Assembly: GCA_017627015.1 (NCBI GenBank)
Contig: JAGAHP010000011.1
Span: 1 to 30,738, forward strand
Source of the DNA: Bacilli bacterium
GTDB taxonomy: Bacteria; Bacillota_I; Bacilli_A; RF39; UBA660
DNA: 30,738 bases
Reading direction: 5' to 3'
Position numbers and translations under genes: made by a program. Shown here in pieces: positions 8,017-16,333 of this stretch. Within the stretch, counting starts at the first letter, position 1, and each line of letters starts with the position of its first letter. The notes under the pieces are model-generated. The model saw only the letters and a list, made by a program, of their open reading frames with translations. It searched no databases and was not told where the DNA came from.

Positions 8017-8328
8017 ATGAACAAGGGTTTTGTTAAAACTTTATTACTATTATTAATAATTCCAGTAATTATATGTATAGTTATTTCTGTAATTAATTTA
8101 AAGAAGAATAGTACTCCTTCGGGATTCTCTACTTCTACTAACTATGGAACAAGTACTACAACTAATAATACATATCATGCAAAAAAAAGCGTTGATAGTG
8201 AAATTGGTGATGGGGAATTAGTTAATAATTTTAATAAAAACTATACAATTTTATTTGTTAGTTCAATTGTTATATTAATATTATTTATAATATTCTATTT
8301 ATTCTTAAACAAAAAGAAAGAGTGGTAA
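8017..8328 (+). CDS. Small two-pass membrane protein of unknown function
   Basis: Not recognised. The start is ATG 8017, with AGGTGAT just upstream; a GTG at 8008 overlaps that site and is less likely. The 103-aa product has two membrane segments (about residues 6-27 and 76-96). They are joined by a polar loop of about 45 residues rich in S, T and N, and followed by a short basic tail (NKKKEW). Positive charge at both ends suggests both termini are inside and the loop outside. It has its own promoter and a strong bidirectional terminator shared with ychF, and lies on the strand opposite its neighbours. It could be a small envelope or stress protein; nothing in the sequence decides. Confidence 0.7.
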   Translation: MNKGFVKTLLLLLIIPVIICIVISVINLKKNSTPSGFSTSTNYGTSTTTNNTYHAKKSVDSEIGDGELVNNFNKNYTILFVSSIVILILFIIFYLFLNKKKEW

Positions 8329-8343
8329 TTCCACTCTTTTTTT
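8317..8343. terminator. Bidirectional terminator between the membrane-protein gene and ychF
   Basis: Stem AAAGAGTGG with CCACTCTTT and loop TAATT. A T-tract follows on the plus strand, and CTTTTTGTTT on the minus strand. It overlaps the plus-strand stop (8326-8328) and abuts the ychF stop. Confidence 0.85.
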
Positions 8344-9439
8344 ATACATTAAATCTAAAGAAAACTATATCTCCATCTTGCATTAAGTATTCTTTACCTT
8401 CTAATCTCATCTTACCAGCTTCTTTAGCTTCTTTTTCTCCACCAAACTCTTTATAATCATCAAATGAAGTAACTTCCGCTCTTATAAACCCTTTTTCAAA
8501 ATCTGTATGTATAATTCCAGCACATTCTGGAGCTTTCATACCCTTTTTAAATGTCCATGCCCTACATTCATCTTTACCAGCAGTAAAGAATGTAGCTAAA
8601 CCAAGTAAATCATATGTCGCAGTAATTAACTTATCTAAGCCACTTTCACTAAGTCCTAGATCTGTTAAGAATAGTTCTTTAGACTCATCATCTAATTCAC
8701 TAAGCTCACTTTCAACTTTAGCACTAAGCATAACTACTTTAGCGCCCTCTTTAGAAGCATATTCTTCTACTTCTTTAACATAACTATTACCCATAACTAT
8801 ATCATCTTCTGATACATTAGCCATATATATAATAGGTTTCTTAGTAAGCAAACTATAATTTTTAATTATCTTTTCTTCTTCATCTGAATACTCTAATCTT
8901 CTAGCTGGTATATTTTTTTCTAATGCTTCTTTAATTCTTTTTAAAACATCTACTTCTTTTAAAGCTTCTTTATCTTTAGTAGTAACAGCTTTTTTCTCTA
9001 TTTTTCCTAATCTATTTTCAACAACTTCTAAATCACAAAAAATAAGTTCTAAATTAATAATCTCTATATCACGAATAGGATCTACATTTCCTTCAACGTG
9101 AGTAATATTAGAGTCTTCAAAGCATCTAACTACTTCACAAATCGCATCTACTTCTCTTATATGACTTAAGAATTTATTACCTAATCCTTCACCTTTAGAT
9201 GCACCTTTTACTAAACCAGCAATATCAATAAATTCATATGAAGTTGGTACAACTTTCTCTGGTATTTCTTTCTCTACTAGATACTCTAATCTTTTATCAG
9301 GTACTGTTACTATACCAACATTTGGATCAATAGTCGCAAATGGATAATTCGCAGCCAATATATTCTTCTTTGTAATCGCATTAAATAATGTACTTTTACC
9401 AACATTTGGTAAACCTACTATTCCCGCAGTTAATCCCAT
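8342..9439 (-). CDS. ychF: Redox-regulated ATPase YchF (EngD), Obg family
   Basis: TRAFAC-class P-loop ATPase associated with ribosomes, 365 aa, full length. The P-loop GLPNVGKST is at about residues 8-16. The segments NYPFATIDPN, DIAGLVKGASKGEGLGN and YMANVSEDD are family hallmarks; a coiled-coil insert lies around 120-190 and a C-terminal TGS domain around 280-363. The ribosome binding site is GGTGAT. It has its own extended -10 promoter just after the abgT terminator. Its neighbourhood with DUF951, parAB and rpsF matches Bacillus. Confidence 0.97.
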   Translation of the reverse strand: MGLTAGIVGLPNVGKSTLFNAITKKNILAANYPFATIDPNVGIVTVPDKRLEYLVEKEIPEKVVPTSYEFIDIAGLVKGASKGEGLGNKFLSHIREVDAICEVVRCFEDSNITHVEGNVDPIRDIEIINLELIFCDLEVVENRLGKIEKKAVTTKDKEALKEVDVLKRIKEALEKNIPARRLEYSDEEEKIIKNYSLLTKKPIIYMANVSEDDIVMGNSYVKEVEEYASKEGAKVVMLSAKVESELSELDDESKELFLTDLGLSESGLDKLITATYDLLGLATFFTAGKDECRAWTFKKGMKAPECAGIIHTDFEKGFIRAEVTSFDDYKEFGGEKEAKEAGKMRLEGKEYLMQDGDIVFFRFNV

Positions 9440-9456
9440 AAATAATCACCAAAAAT

Positions 9457-9465
9457 AGTATATCA
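9457..9465 (-). promoter_or_regulatory. Extended -10 promoter of ychF
   Basis: TGA followed by TATACT on the minus strand, about 18 bp before the ATG, directly after the T-tract of the abgT terminator. No clear -35. The leader would be only about 11-12 nt. Confidence 0.55.
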
Positions 9466-9480
9466 TATTTCAAATAAAAA

Positions 9481-9502
9481 AAGAAGATTATTTAATCTTC
9501 TT
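9481..9502 (-). terminator. Terminator of the parA-parB-DUF951-abgT unit
   Basis: Perfect 10-bp stem AAGAAGATTA with TAATCTTCTT, then TTTTTATTT on the minus strand. The stem overlaps the abgT stop codon. Confidence 0.88.
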
Positions 9503-11015
9503 AAATAATTGGATAAGAATTAGGTCCAATCGGAGAACCTAGAATATACCATCCAAAGATTATAAATAGCCATAAAATTGTGATTCCAATAAAGAATGGA
9601 ACAAGTAAACTGTAGCATTTTTTAATTGAAAAATCAGTCTTATTATATAATCCCATAAATCCAATATATATTGATAAATAAGGAAATAATGGACTTACTA
9701 CATTTGATACACTTGATGATAATCTAAATATTGCTCCAGTAAACTCTGGTGTAATATTAGATTTCATAAATGATGACATAACACTTGGAGTAAACATATT
9801 CCATTTAGCCGCAGTAGATGTCATTAATACGCTTGATAATATTATCGCAATTATTGAGAATAATATTAATATTATAAATGAGAAATTACCATTTCTAATA
9901 AAACTAAATAATATAGCAGTAAATACTTCTCCCATGTTAGTAAATTTAAATATTGCAATAAATTCCGCAGCGAAGAATATAATTAATAATAATTCTCCTA
10001 TATTATTTAAAGATGATTTTAACATCTTTAATAAATCTCTATCACTCTTTATTTGTTTAGTTGTAATACCATATATTAATCCACAAAGGAATGCAGTTGA
10101 TGAAATAATTGTTAATATACCATTAACAAATGGTGAATTTGCACCAAATAATTTATTAACATAAAGTACTTGTGTATTATCTAATAATCTACCTGATAAA
10201 GGTAATCCTGGTATTATAGAATATATAAATATTGCTCCTAACACTAATATTACAAGCATACATTTTTTAACACCTTTTTTAACTAATTTACGATCTAGAA
10301 CTTCATCATCTTCTTCTATTCTAACTGGTCTTTTTCTAGATAATATTTCAGTTAAAATAGTTATTAATAACGCTAGTAATAGTGAAGAAACTACTATTAA
10401 ATATAAGTTTCCACTATATCCATATGTATAATCTGAATCAATCATTTTAACTGAATTTTTAGCTATTTCAATCAAACTATAATCTAGTGATGTTATAAAT
10501 AAATTTATATTCGCACCTGCCGCAACAGATACAAATGCCATTGTCATACCTACAACTTGACTTCTTTTATATTCAGTAAATAACGCAATTGAAATAGGAA
10601 TCATAACAACAAAAGCTAAATCTTGTGAGAATCCCATAACAATACACATAAGTGAGAATACAAAGAACATAACACTTCTAGGTACTTTTTTTGATAAATA
10701 CGAAAATACTTCTTTTAATAATCCTGTTTTAATAGCTAATCCAATACCTAATAATCCAAGTATAATTGTTCCAAACGGAATAAAGTTAAGTAAATTATTA
10801 ACCGCATCACCAAATAGGAATTTCATTCCTGAGGAACTAATAACTGATCTAACAGTTAATATAGTTGTTGTTATTTTTCCTGATTGACTAACACTATATT
10901 CTGTTCCTTGTAAATTAAGTAATGATAATATAAAACTAATTACTATAGTTATCAAACTTAAAAGTGCAAAAAACCAAACCGGATGTAAGCCCCTTTTCTT
11001 TTTTACTTCATCCAT
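9501..11015 (-). CDS. AbgT-family transporter
   Basis: Polytopic membrane transporter of 504 aa, full length for the AbgT (p-aminobenzoyl-glutamate/MtrF-YdaH) family, with about ten hydrophobic segments. The family segments VSVAAGANINLFITSLD, IPGLPLSGRLL and ILSSVLMTSTAAKWNMFTPS are present. Known members import p-aminobenzoyl-glutamate or export folate precursors and sulfonamides; which applies here cannot be read from the sequence. The start at 11015 is supported by GGAGG inside the end of the DUF951 gene, 2 bp from the junction. It is the last gene of the parAB transcript, an unusual neighbour for partition genes. Confidence 0.9.
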   Translation of the reverse strand: MDEVKKKRGLHPVWFFALLSLITIVISFILSLLNLQGTEYSVSQSGKITTTILTVRSVISSSGMKFLFGDAVNNLLNFIPFGTIILGLLGIGLAIKTGLLKEVFSYLSKKVPRSVMFFVFSLMCIVMGFSQDLAFVVMIPISIALFTEYKRSQVVGMTMAFVSVAAGANINLFITSLDYSLIEIAKNSVKMIDSDYTYGYSGNLYLIVVSSLLLALLITILTEILSRKRPVRIEEDDEVLDRKLVKKGVKKCMLVILVLGAIFIYSIIPGLPLSGRLLDNTQVLYVNKLFGANSPFVNGILTIISSTAFLCGLIYGITTKQIKSDRDLLKMLKSSLNNIGELLLIIFFAAEFIAIFKFTNMGEVFTAILFSFIRNGNFSFIILILFSIIAIILSSVLMTSTAAKWNMFTPSVMSSFMKSNITPEFTGAIFRLSSSVSNVVSPLFPYLSIYIGFMGLYNKTDFSIKKCYSLLVPFFIGITILWLFIIFGWYILGSPIGPNSYPII

Positions 11016-11016
11016 A

Positions 11017-11202
11017 TTAATCCTCCAATACTTTTTTCAATTTTTTATTAAATTCAACTCTAGGTAACATAATTGTTCTACCACAATTTAAACATTTAAT
11101 TTTGATATCAACACCTACTCTTGTTATTTCCCATTCATTTGATCCACAAGGATGTTCTTTTTTCATAACAACTTTACTACCTAGTTTATAACTTTCATTC
11201 AT
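11017..11202 (-). CDS. DUF951 family protein (YyzM-like)
   Basis: Small 61-aa protein of the DUF951 family. The features are a KLGSKVVMKKEHPCGSNEWEI segment followed by CLNCGRTIMLPR: three cysteines (one in HPCGS and a CxxC) that suggest a zinc site. The ribosome binding site AGGTGAT overlaps the parB end region. In Bacillus the counterpart (yyzM) also lies between parB and ychF, so its position is conserved. Function unknown; a nucleic-acid role is only a guess from the zinc ribbon-like pattern. Confidence 0.9.
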   Translation of the reverse strand: MNESYKLGSKVVMKKEHPCGSNEWEITRVGVDIKIKCLNCGRTIMLPRVEFNKKLKKVLED

Positions 11203-11210
11203 AAAATCAC

Positions 11211-12095
11211 CTATTCATCTATATCAAAATTCATTATTTCTAATATTCTATTTAAATCTTGAACATTTGAAAAACCAATTGTAATTTTATTGTTATTAAT
11301 CTTTACTTTTGTTCCTAGTTTTTCTTTTAACATATGTTCTACAGAACTATATTCATTTTCTTTTTTAACTCTATTTATTGGAGTGCTTCTTTTTAAATCT
11401 TCTTTATTTGATAGTGATTCTAATTCTCTAACAGTTAAGTCTTCTTTTATTACTTTTTCCGCTAATTCTTCTACTTGGTCTTTATCTTCTAATTTACTAA
11501 GTACTCTTGCATGACCCATACTGATTTTATTATATAAAATCATATCTTGAACACTCTTTGGTAATTTTAATAAACCTAATATATTAGTTATATGACTTCT
11601 ACTTTTTCCAACTCTATTAGCTAATTCTTCTTGAGTTATATTTGAACTTTCTATCATAACTTTATATGCATTAGCTTCTTCAATAGCAGTTAAATCTTCT
11701 CTTTGTAGATTTTCAAGTAATGCTATATTCATCATTTCTTCGTCAGTAAAATCTTTTACGATAGCAGGTATAGTAGTTAATCCTGCTTTTTTAGAAGCTC
11801 TGTATCTTCTTTCACCAGCTACTATATCGTAACCCTTAATTGTCTTTTTAACTATTATTGGTTGAAATACACCATTAGCTTTAATAGAAGCTGCTAATTC
11901 ATTTAACGCTTCATCATCAAAAATTTTTCTAGGTTGATAAGGATTTGGTCTTAATTCACTTAATGGTAAATCTACAACTTCCTTATTTTTTTTAGCTTCA
12001 TCTACTATAGTTTCTTCAATTTCATCAAAACTAGTAATATCATCACTAAATAATTGTTCTAACCCTCTACCTAACGCTTTCCTTTTCTCCTGCAT
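11211..12095 (-). CDS. parB: Chromosome-partitioning protein ParB (Spo0J)
   Basis: CTP-dependent DNA clamp that loads at parS and works with ParA. The N-terminal ParA-activating motif is RKALGRGLEQLF. The CTP-binding domain has NPYQPRKIF, the GERRYRA motif and ENLQREDL, and an HTH follows (about 150-175, QEELANRVGKSRSHITN). The start is ambiguous: ATG 12095 lies 12 bp from GGAGG, whereas an in-frame TTG at 12104 lies 3 bp from it. I take the ATG, giving 294 aa. It overlaps parA by 29 bp. Confidence 0.95.
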   Translation of the reverse strand: MQEKRKALGRGLEQLFSDDITSFDEIEETIVDEAKKNKEVVDLPLSELRPNPYQPRKIFDDEALNELAASIKANGVFQPIIVKKTIKGYDIVAGERRYRASKKAGLTTIPAIVKDFTDEEMMNIALLENLQREDLTAIEEANAYKVMIESSNITQEELANRVGKSRSHITNILGLLKLPKSVQDMILYNKISMGHARVLSKLEDKDQVEELAEKVIKEDLTVRELESLSNKEDLKRSTPINRVKKENEYSSVEHMLKEKLGTKVKINNNKITIGFSNVQDLNRILEIMNFDIDE

Positions 12096-12870
12096 TTCTC
12101 TCAATAACCTCCTTTGCTAAGTTAATGTACGCTTGAGTACCTTTACTTTTTGAGTTATAGTTTGCTATTGGCTTACCATGTGATGGTGCTTCAGCAAGTA
12201 CTATTAATCTTGGTATTATTGTATCATATACCTTTTCTTTAAAGAAACTTCTTATATTTTCTACAACATCTAGTCCTAATATAGTTCTAGAATCTAACAT
12301 AGTAAGTACTACACCTTCTATTTCTAGAGTAGGATTTAACTTCTTTCTAGCTAATCTAATAGTATTAAGAAGTTGCATTATTCCTTCAAGTGCAAAGAAC
12401 TCACATTGAACCGGAATAATAATAGAATCACTAGCTGTTAATGCATTAGTTGTTAATATTCCTAAACTAGGTGGACAATCTATTAATATGTAATCATAAT
12501 TATCTTTTACTGATTCTAATACTCTTTTTAATTGAGCTCCTTTTACAAATGTTGGATCTTCCTTTTGCATATTAATAAATTCTATATCTAGACCTGCTAA
12601 GTTAATATTCGCAGGCATTAAATCTAAATTTTTAAATTTGGTTTTCTTTATAACTTCATTTGTTTCTTTTGATTTATTTAATGCATCATATATACTAGCT
12701 TTTAAAGCACCCTTTTCTACTCCTACACCAGTAGTAGAATTTCCTTGTGGATCCAAATCAACAAGTAATACCTTTTTATTTAGTAATCCTAATGATGCCG
12801 CTAAATTTATACTGGTAGTAGTTTTACCTACTCCACCTTTTTGATTTACAAGTGAAATTATCTTGCCCAT
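12067..12870 (-). CDS. parA: Chromosome-partitioning ATPase ParA (Soj)
   Basis: Deviant Walker-A ATPase that segregates the chromosome with ParB, 267 aa. The Walker A KGGVGKTT is at about residues 11-18, Walker A' is VDLDPQGN, and Walker B is ILIDCPPSLG. The ATG is preceded by AGGTGATG. It is first in parA-parB-DUF951-abgT. Together with rplI-dnaB and rpsF-ssb-rpsR it suggests an origin-proximal location. Confidence 0.96.
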   Translation of the reverse strand: MGKIISLVNQKGGVGKTTTSINLAASLGLLNKKVLLVDLDPQGNSTTGVGVEKGALKASIYDALNKSKETNEVIKKTKFKNLDLMPANINLAGLDIEFINMQKEDPTFVKGAQLKRVLESVKDNYDYILIDCPPSLGILTTNALTASDSIIIPVQCEFFALEGIMQLLNTIRLARKKLNPTLEIEGVVLTMLDSRTILGLDVVENIRSFFKEKVYDTIIPRLIVLAEAPSHGKPIANYNSKSKGTQAYINLAKEVIERNAGEKESVR

Positions 12871-12904
12871 ACCATCACCTACTTACTCATTAATGTCATA
12901 TATT

Positions 12905-12913
12905 ATTGTATCA
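12905..12913 (-). promoter_or_regulatory. Extended -10 promoter of the parAB operon
   Basis: TGA followed by TACAAT on the minus strand, placed directly at the end of the T-tract of the preceding terminator, about 35 bp before the parA ATG. Confidence 0.5.
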
Positions 12914-12915
12914 AA

Positions 12916-12940
12916 AAAAGCATTTTTTTTAAATGCTTTT
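12916..12940 (-). terminator. Terminator after the kinase-fold gene
   Basis: 10-bp stem AAAAGCATTT with AAATGCTTTT, ending in a run of seven T on the minus strand. Confidence 0.85.
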
Positions 12941-12955
12941 ATATTAAAATTATAA

Positions 12956-13645
12956 TTATTTTTTTAGTTTTAAAATATCTTTCTTTATAGACTCTTTTAC
13001 CTTTGTTTCTTTAAGGTATGTTTTAATATCTTTTGTTAATGAACCTCTTATAGTAGGATAAATATAACTAATAAATCCTCTATATCCTTCATTACATATT
13101 TCTGTATTAATTGTATCATTCATTGCTTTTATTATTTTTTCTTTATTTAATTGATAAATAAAATTTCTAGTTAGTATATTAGCATGTAAATATTGGTCTG
13201 GATCTAGCATAGTAACACCATTCTCAGTAAACAATATATTACCTTCATGTGAATCCTCTATTAATATATGATTTTTAGATAACTCTTCTAGTGTTTCTTC
13301 TAACATATCTACTACTTTATCTATATATTCCAAACTCATTTCTGTTAAAAGAATTTTCTTGTCCTTAACAAATTCCATAGTATAAGCATCCATTGGCAAA
13401 AACTTATCTACTTTTCCACAGTAATTATGGTAATAATCAATTAATTTTACTAGATTAGGTATATTATATTTCTTTAATAAAAGAAACAATCTTCTAGACA
13501 TATAATATTTGTAAGTAGTACTTTCTTTGTATATTTTTAATAAAATATCACCTGATTTATATACATCAGAAAAATTACCTGATCTATAATAAGTAAAATT
13601 TGTAGTATCTATTTTTTCATCGTTACTTGAAAATAAATATGGCAT
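12956..13645 (-). CDS. Protein-kinase-fold protein of unknown substrate
   Basis: A 229-aa protein with the layout of the kinase / aminoglycoside-phosphotransferase fold. A glycine-loop-like GNFSDVYKSG (about 23-32) precedes a lysine in LLKIYK, like the ATP-binding lysine. The catalytic loop is EDSHEGNIL, with Asp and Asn five residues apart as in HRDxxxxN. MLDPDQY stands where DFG would be. So the key residues for phosphotransfer appear intact, but it is much shorter than a Ser/Thr kinase and resembles small-molecule kinases or Kdo-kinase-like proteins as well. The start at 13645 has only a weak AAAGGG site. It is monocistronic, between rpsI and parA, each side bounded by a terminator. Confidence 0.72.
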   Translation of the reverse strand: MPYLFSSNDEKIDTTNFTYYRSGNFSDVYKSGDILLKIYKESTTYKYYMSRRLFLLLKKYNIPNLVKLIDYYHNYCGKVDKFLPMDAYTMEFVKDKKILLTEMSLEYIDKVVDMLEETLEELSKNHILIEDSHEGNILFTENGVTMLDPDQYLHANILTRNFIYQLNKEKIIKAMNDTINTEICNEGYRGFISYIYPTIRGSLTKDIKTYLKETKVKESIKKDILKLKK

Positions 13646-13690
13646 TCTACCAACCCTTTTCTGCGTGTTATATTTTAATCTAAATAAATA

Positions 13691-13716
13691 AAAAAAGCAA
13701 GTAATCTTGCTTTTTT
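13691..13716 (-). terminator. Terminator of rplM-rpsI
   Basis: 11-bp stem AAAAAAGCAAG with CTTGCTTTTTT, loop ATTA on the minus strand, followed by TTTATTTATT. Confidence 0.9.
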
Positions 13717-13727
13717 CGTAAACAATT

Positions 13728-14144
13728 TTATCTCTTTGAGAATTGTGGTGCTTTTCTTGCTTTCTTTAATCCTGGTTTCTTTCTTTCTTTAATTCTAGAA
13801 TCTCTTGTAATCATACCTTTAGCTTTTAGAATCTTTCTGAAAGATGAATCAGAAGTAGGATCAGTATTTTTATCATATTCAAGTAATGCTTTTGTAATTC
13901 CTAAACGAATTGCTCCTGCTTGTCCAGAGAAACCTCCACCTTTAACTACAACTTCTACATCAAATTTATCTTCTGTATTAGTATAAGTTAATGGTTGTTT
14001 TAAATCCATAACCAATGTTGGAAATGGGAAATATTCATTAACATCTCTTCCATTTACAGTAATTGTTCCTTTACCAGAAACCATAGTTACTTTAGCAATA
14101 GAAGATTTACGATGTCCTGTACCTTGATAAACTTTATTTGCCAT
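13728..14144 (-). CDS. rpsI: Small ribosomal subunit protein uS9
   Basis: Ribosomal protein S9, 138 aa from ATG 14144. It contains [14 protein letters not shown] and [17 protein letters not shown], and ends in the conserved [12 protein letters not shown] tail that reaches the P-site tRNA. GGAGG lies 9 bp upstream; an in-frame TTG one codon earlier is less likely. It follows rplM by about 15 bp. Confidence 0.97.
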   Translation of the reverse strand: MANKVYQGTGHRKSSIAKVTMVSGKGTITVNGRDVNEYFPFPTLVMDLKQPLTYTNTEDKFDVEVVVKGGGFSGQAGAIRLGITKALLEYDKNTDPTSDSSFRKILKAKGMITRDSRIKERKKPGLKKARKAPQFSKR

Positions 14145-14158
14145 CAATTATTTCCTCC

Positions 14159-14587
14159 TTAAAACTCTAAATTCTTAGGTTGTTGAGCTTGATGTTTATG
14201 TTCAGAACCTCTATAAACGAAAAGTTTCTTTCCCATAGCTCTTCCTAATCTTCCTTTTGGAAGCATTCCCTTAACAGCTCTTTCAAGCATTTCTTCTGGA
14301 TATTTTTCTCTCATTACTCTAGCAGTTCTTTCTCTTAATCCTCCTGGATATCCACTATGATTATAATACATTTTATCATCAAGTTTGTTTCCAGTTAAAT
14401 TAACTTTATCTGCATTAATTATGATAACATAATCTCCACAATCAACATGAGGTGTGAAAATTGCTTTGTGTTTTCCACGTAAAATGTGTGCTGCTTTTGA
14501 TGCTACACGACCTAAAGTCTTACCTTCAGCATCAATAACAAACCATTCACGCTTAACATCTGACTTTTTAGCCATAAATGTGTTCAT
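14159..14587 (-). CDS. rplM: Large ribosomal subunit protein uL13
   Basis: Ribosomal protein L13, 142 aa, full length. It starts [20 protein letters not shown] and has the conserved [30 protein letters not shown] and MLPKGRLGR segments. The ribosome binding site is GGGAG, 7 bp before the ATG. It is first of the rplM-rpsI operon, behind a consensus promoter and a leader of about 73 nt. Confidence 0.97.
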   Translation of the reverse strand: MNTFMAKKSDVKREWFVIDAEGKTLGRVASKAAHILRGKHKAIFTPHVDCGDYVIIINADKVNLTGNKLDDKMYYNHSGYPGGLRERTARVMREKYPEEMLERAVKGMLPKGRLGRAMGKKLFVYRGSEHKHQAQQPKNLEF

Positions 14588-14660
14588 TGTTTTTCTCCCT
14601 TTCTTTATGAAATCAACTTTCCCATGGTTAATTTCTTATGTGGGGTTTTTAAATGTACCA
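14588..14660 (-). promoter_or_regulatory. rplM leader, candidate L13 autoregulatory RNA
   Basis: About 73 nt between the predicted start and the rplM ATG. It contains CTTGGTAC near the 5' end and ACCATGGG further down, with short pairings possible (TGGT/ACCA, CCC/GGG). L13 leaders are known in Firmicutes, but I cannot confirm the consensus fold by eye. Confidence 0.35.
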
Positions 14661-14666
14661 AGATAG

Positions 14667-14695
14667 ATTTTACTAAATTTTGTTAAGAATGTCAA
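14667..14695 (-). promoter_or_regulatory. Promoter of rplM-rpsI
   Basis: Consensus TTGACA (14695-14690), 17-bp spacer, TAAAAT (14672-14667) on the minus strand. Confidence 0.8.
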
Positions 14696-14712
14696 TAAAT
14701 ATAGCAATATAC

Positions 14713-14741
14713 TTGATATAAATTTACAAAAAAGGTATAAT
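14713..14741 (+). promoter_or_regulatory. Strong promoter of the 37-codon basic gene
   Basis: TTGATA (14713-14718), exactly 17 bp, TATAAT (14736-14741). It is one of the best plus-strand promoters in the window and lies 24 bp before the ATG. Confidence 0.75.
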
Positions 14742-14764
14742 TATATTGCAAACGGAGGGATAGT

Positions 14765-14878
14765 ATGAAAGTTGTTAAAGCAAACTTACCTGATGGAGTT
14801 AGAAAAAAGTTCGTAACTAAAATAGGTAAAAAGGTTAAATTAGTTAATAAAAAATATTGTAAAAAGAAAAATAAATAA
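14765..14878 (+). CDS. 37-aa highly basic small protein, unrecognised
   Basis: A short gene complete in itself: near-consensus promoter, GGAGGG site about 6 bp before ATG 14765, 37 codons, TAA, and a hairpin terminator with T-tract. The product begins MKVVKANLPDG and is about one third lysine and arginine, with a single cysteine near the end (KKYCKKK). The size and charge recall small ribosomal or nucleic-acid-binding proteins, but I recognise no family. It is divergent from rplM-rpsI, so its promoter is back to back with that of a ribosomal protein operon. The evidence for a gene is its complete set of signals; the function is open. Confidence 0.7.
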   Translation: MKVVKANLPDGVRKKFVTKIGKKVKLVNKKYCKKKNK

Positions 14879-14899
14879 TTCCAAATTGGAATTTTTTTT
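14877..14899 (+). terminator. Terminator of the 37-codon gene
   Basis: Stem AATTCC with GGAATT around AAATT, followed by a T run. It overlaps the TAA. Confidence 0.8.
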
Positions 14900-14908
14900 A
14901 TGCAAAAA

Positions 14909-14936
14909 AAAGAAATAGATTTATATCTATTTCTTT
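14909..14936 (-). terminator. Terminator of the cdaA-cdaR operon
   Basis: Perfect 12-bp stem AAAGAAATAGAT with ATCTATTTCTTT, with further T on the minus strand. The cdaR stop codon (14927-14929) is inside the stem. Confidence 0.9.
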
Positions 14937-16333
14937 ATTATTATAATCTTAACACTAGTTACTTTTGGCTTATAGATAACTTTATTATCTGATCCAGTAA
15001 CATATACATCAACAGTATGTTCTCCTGCATCTAATCCTTTTAAGTCAACATACGCGTTTATATCAGTCGCACTTATTTCTTTGATAACAGATTCAACACC
15101 TTTAAGTATTACAGGTATTTCTGTTGTACTATCTTGTGTAACTTGAACAACATAATCTGGATTTAAATTCTTATAACTTAATTTAACACCTGATAGTTCA
15201 GTTGATGATTCATCACCTAATTTAACATTTATAGTAACTGTCTTATTAGATATTTCTCTAACACCTTTTGGTACTTTGATAGTTTTTGTATATGTTTTAT
15301 TATCTTTTAAATCTGTTACATCAATATCAACAGTTAACTTATTAATAGCATCTAATACATCATTTGATCCATATATAGACACTTTATTTATATTAGTTTC
15401 AATTGACGCAATTGCTTTACCAAATACAATATTATCTAATCCCTTAGGAACTACCTCTATTGGTACTTCTTTACTATTAGATTCTAGATTAATTTTAGCA
15501 TCTACTTTAGATGGAACTAACTCTACATCAAGTATTTCACCATTCTTATCATACGCAACTAAAGGTACATTTTGAATTTTATTAGGTCCAGTTTTTAAGT
15601 CATTACTTAAATCAGATATATTAATTAAAGCTTTAACTATTGAAACTTCTTTTATTTTTTCTTCTGAGCCTTTAACAACAACTGAATTTATTTCATTTTC
15701 TTCTATAACTTCTTCAGTTTCATTCTTTTTAGATTTTTTCTTATTAACTACTGAGTTAATTAATTGAATATCATTTACTGAATATTTTGTATCTAACTTA
15801 TCTAAATTAACTATTTCTTCTGTTAATTCTTTTGTTATAGATTGTTTATTCTTTATAGTAACCCTTACTGATGAAGGATCTAATTTGTATTCAACATTTG
15901 ATATAGGTTGTTTATATTTTAATTCTACTTGATGTGTTCCTACTTTTAAATCACTTAAATCAACTGTTATAACTTGATTAGCTAATTGTTTTGCTAAATA
16001 AAGGTTAGCTTTTGTACCAATCATAGTAATATCTACTGTTTCAGGTAATCCTTCAACAACATATTCTTCATCATTATAAGTAGCAGAAACTGGTTGATTA
16101 TAAAGTACCTTTGCATTAGTTTCTAATAGAGTAGTACTTCTTCCATCAACAAATATAAATATTGCTAAAGCTATTATTAAAGCAATTATAATTGTACTAC
16201 TTTTTGTTTTAGCTAGTGTTTCAAGTGGTTGATATACTTTTTTTAACGCTCCACCTATATTAACAAATAACTTTGTTATTGGTACAATTATCTTTTTATC
16301 AAAAAATTTATATATACCCTTAATTAATTTCAT
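14927..16333 (-). CDS. cdaR: CdaR (YbbR-domain) regulator of CdaA
   Basis: Membrane-anchored partner that modulates the cyclic-di-AMP synthase CdaA. The 468-aa product has a cytoplasmic N-terminus of about 45 residues, one membrane segment (about 48-64, ending FVDGRST) and a large extracytoplasmic part. That part is made of repeated YbbR domains; I count about four, each with a hydrophobic strand and a P-K/V-x-V turn. The start at 16333 overlaps the end of cdaA by 14 bp and has GGAGG 9 bp upstream. glmM, the usual third gene, is not next to it; a terminator follows instead. Confidence 0.92.
   Translation of the reverse strand: MKLIKGIYKFFDKKIIVPITKLFVNIGGALKKVYQPLETLAKTKSSTIIIALIIALAIFIFVDGRSTTLLETNAKVLYNQPVSATYNDEEYVVEGLPETVDITMIGTKANLYLAKQLANQVITVDLSDLKVGTHQVELKYKQPISNVEYKLDPSSVRVTIKNKQSITKELTEEIVNLDKLDTKYSVNDIQLINSVVNKKKSKKNETEEVIEENEINSVVVKGSEEKIKEVSIVKALINISDLSNDLKTGPNKIQNVPLVAYDKNGEILDVELVPSKVDAKINLESNSKEVPIEVVPKGLDNIVFGKAIASIETNINKVSIYGSNDVLDAINKLTVDIDVTDLKDNKTYTKTIKVPKGVREISNKTVTINVKLGDESSTELSGVKLSYKNLNPDYVVQVTQDSTTEIPVILKGVESVIKEISATDINAYVDLKGLDAGEHTVDVYVTGSDNKVIYKPKVTSVKIIIIKK

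Noticed and set aside
11211..14700. parS site near parAB
   Set aside because: I found no 16-mer close to TGTTTCACGTGAAACA. The nearest, around TTTTCCACGTAAAATG near 14473, matches poorly and lies inside rplM.
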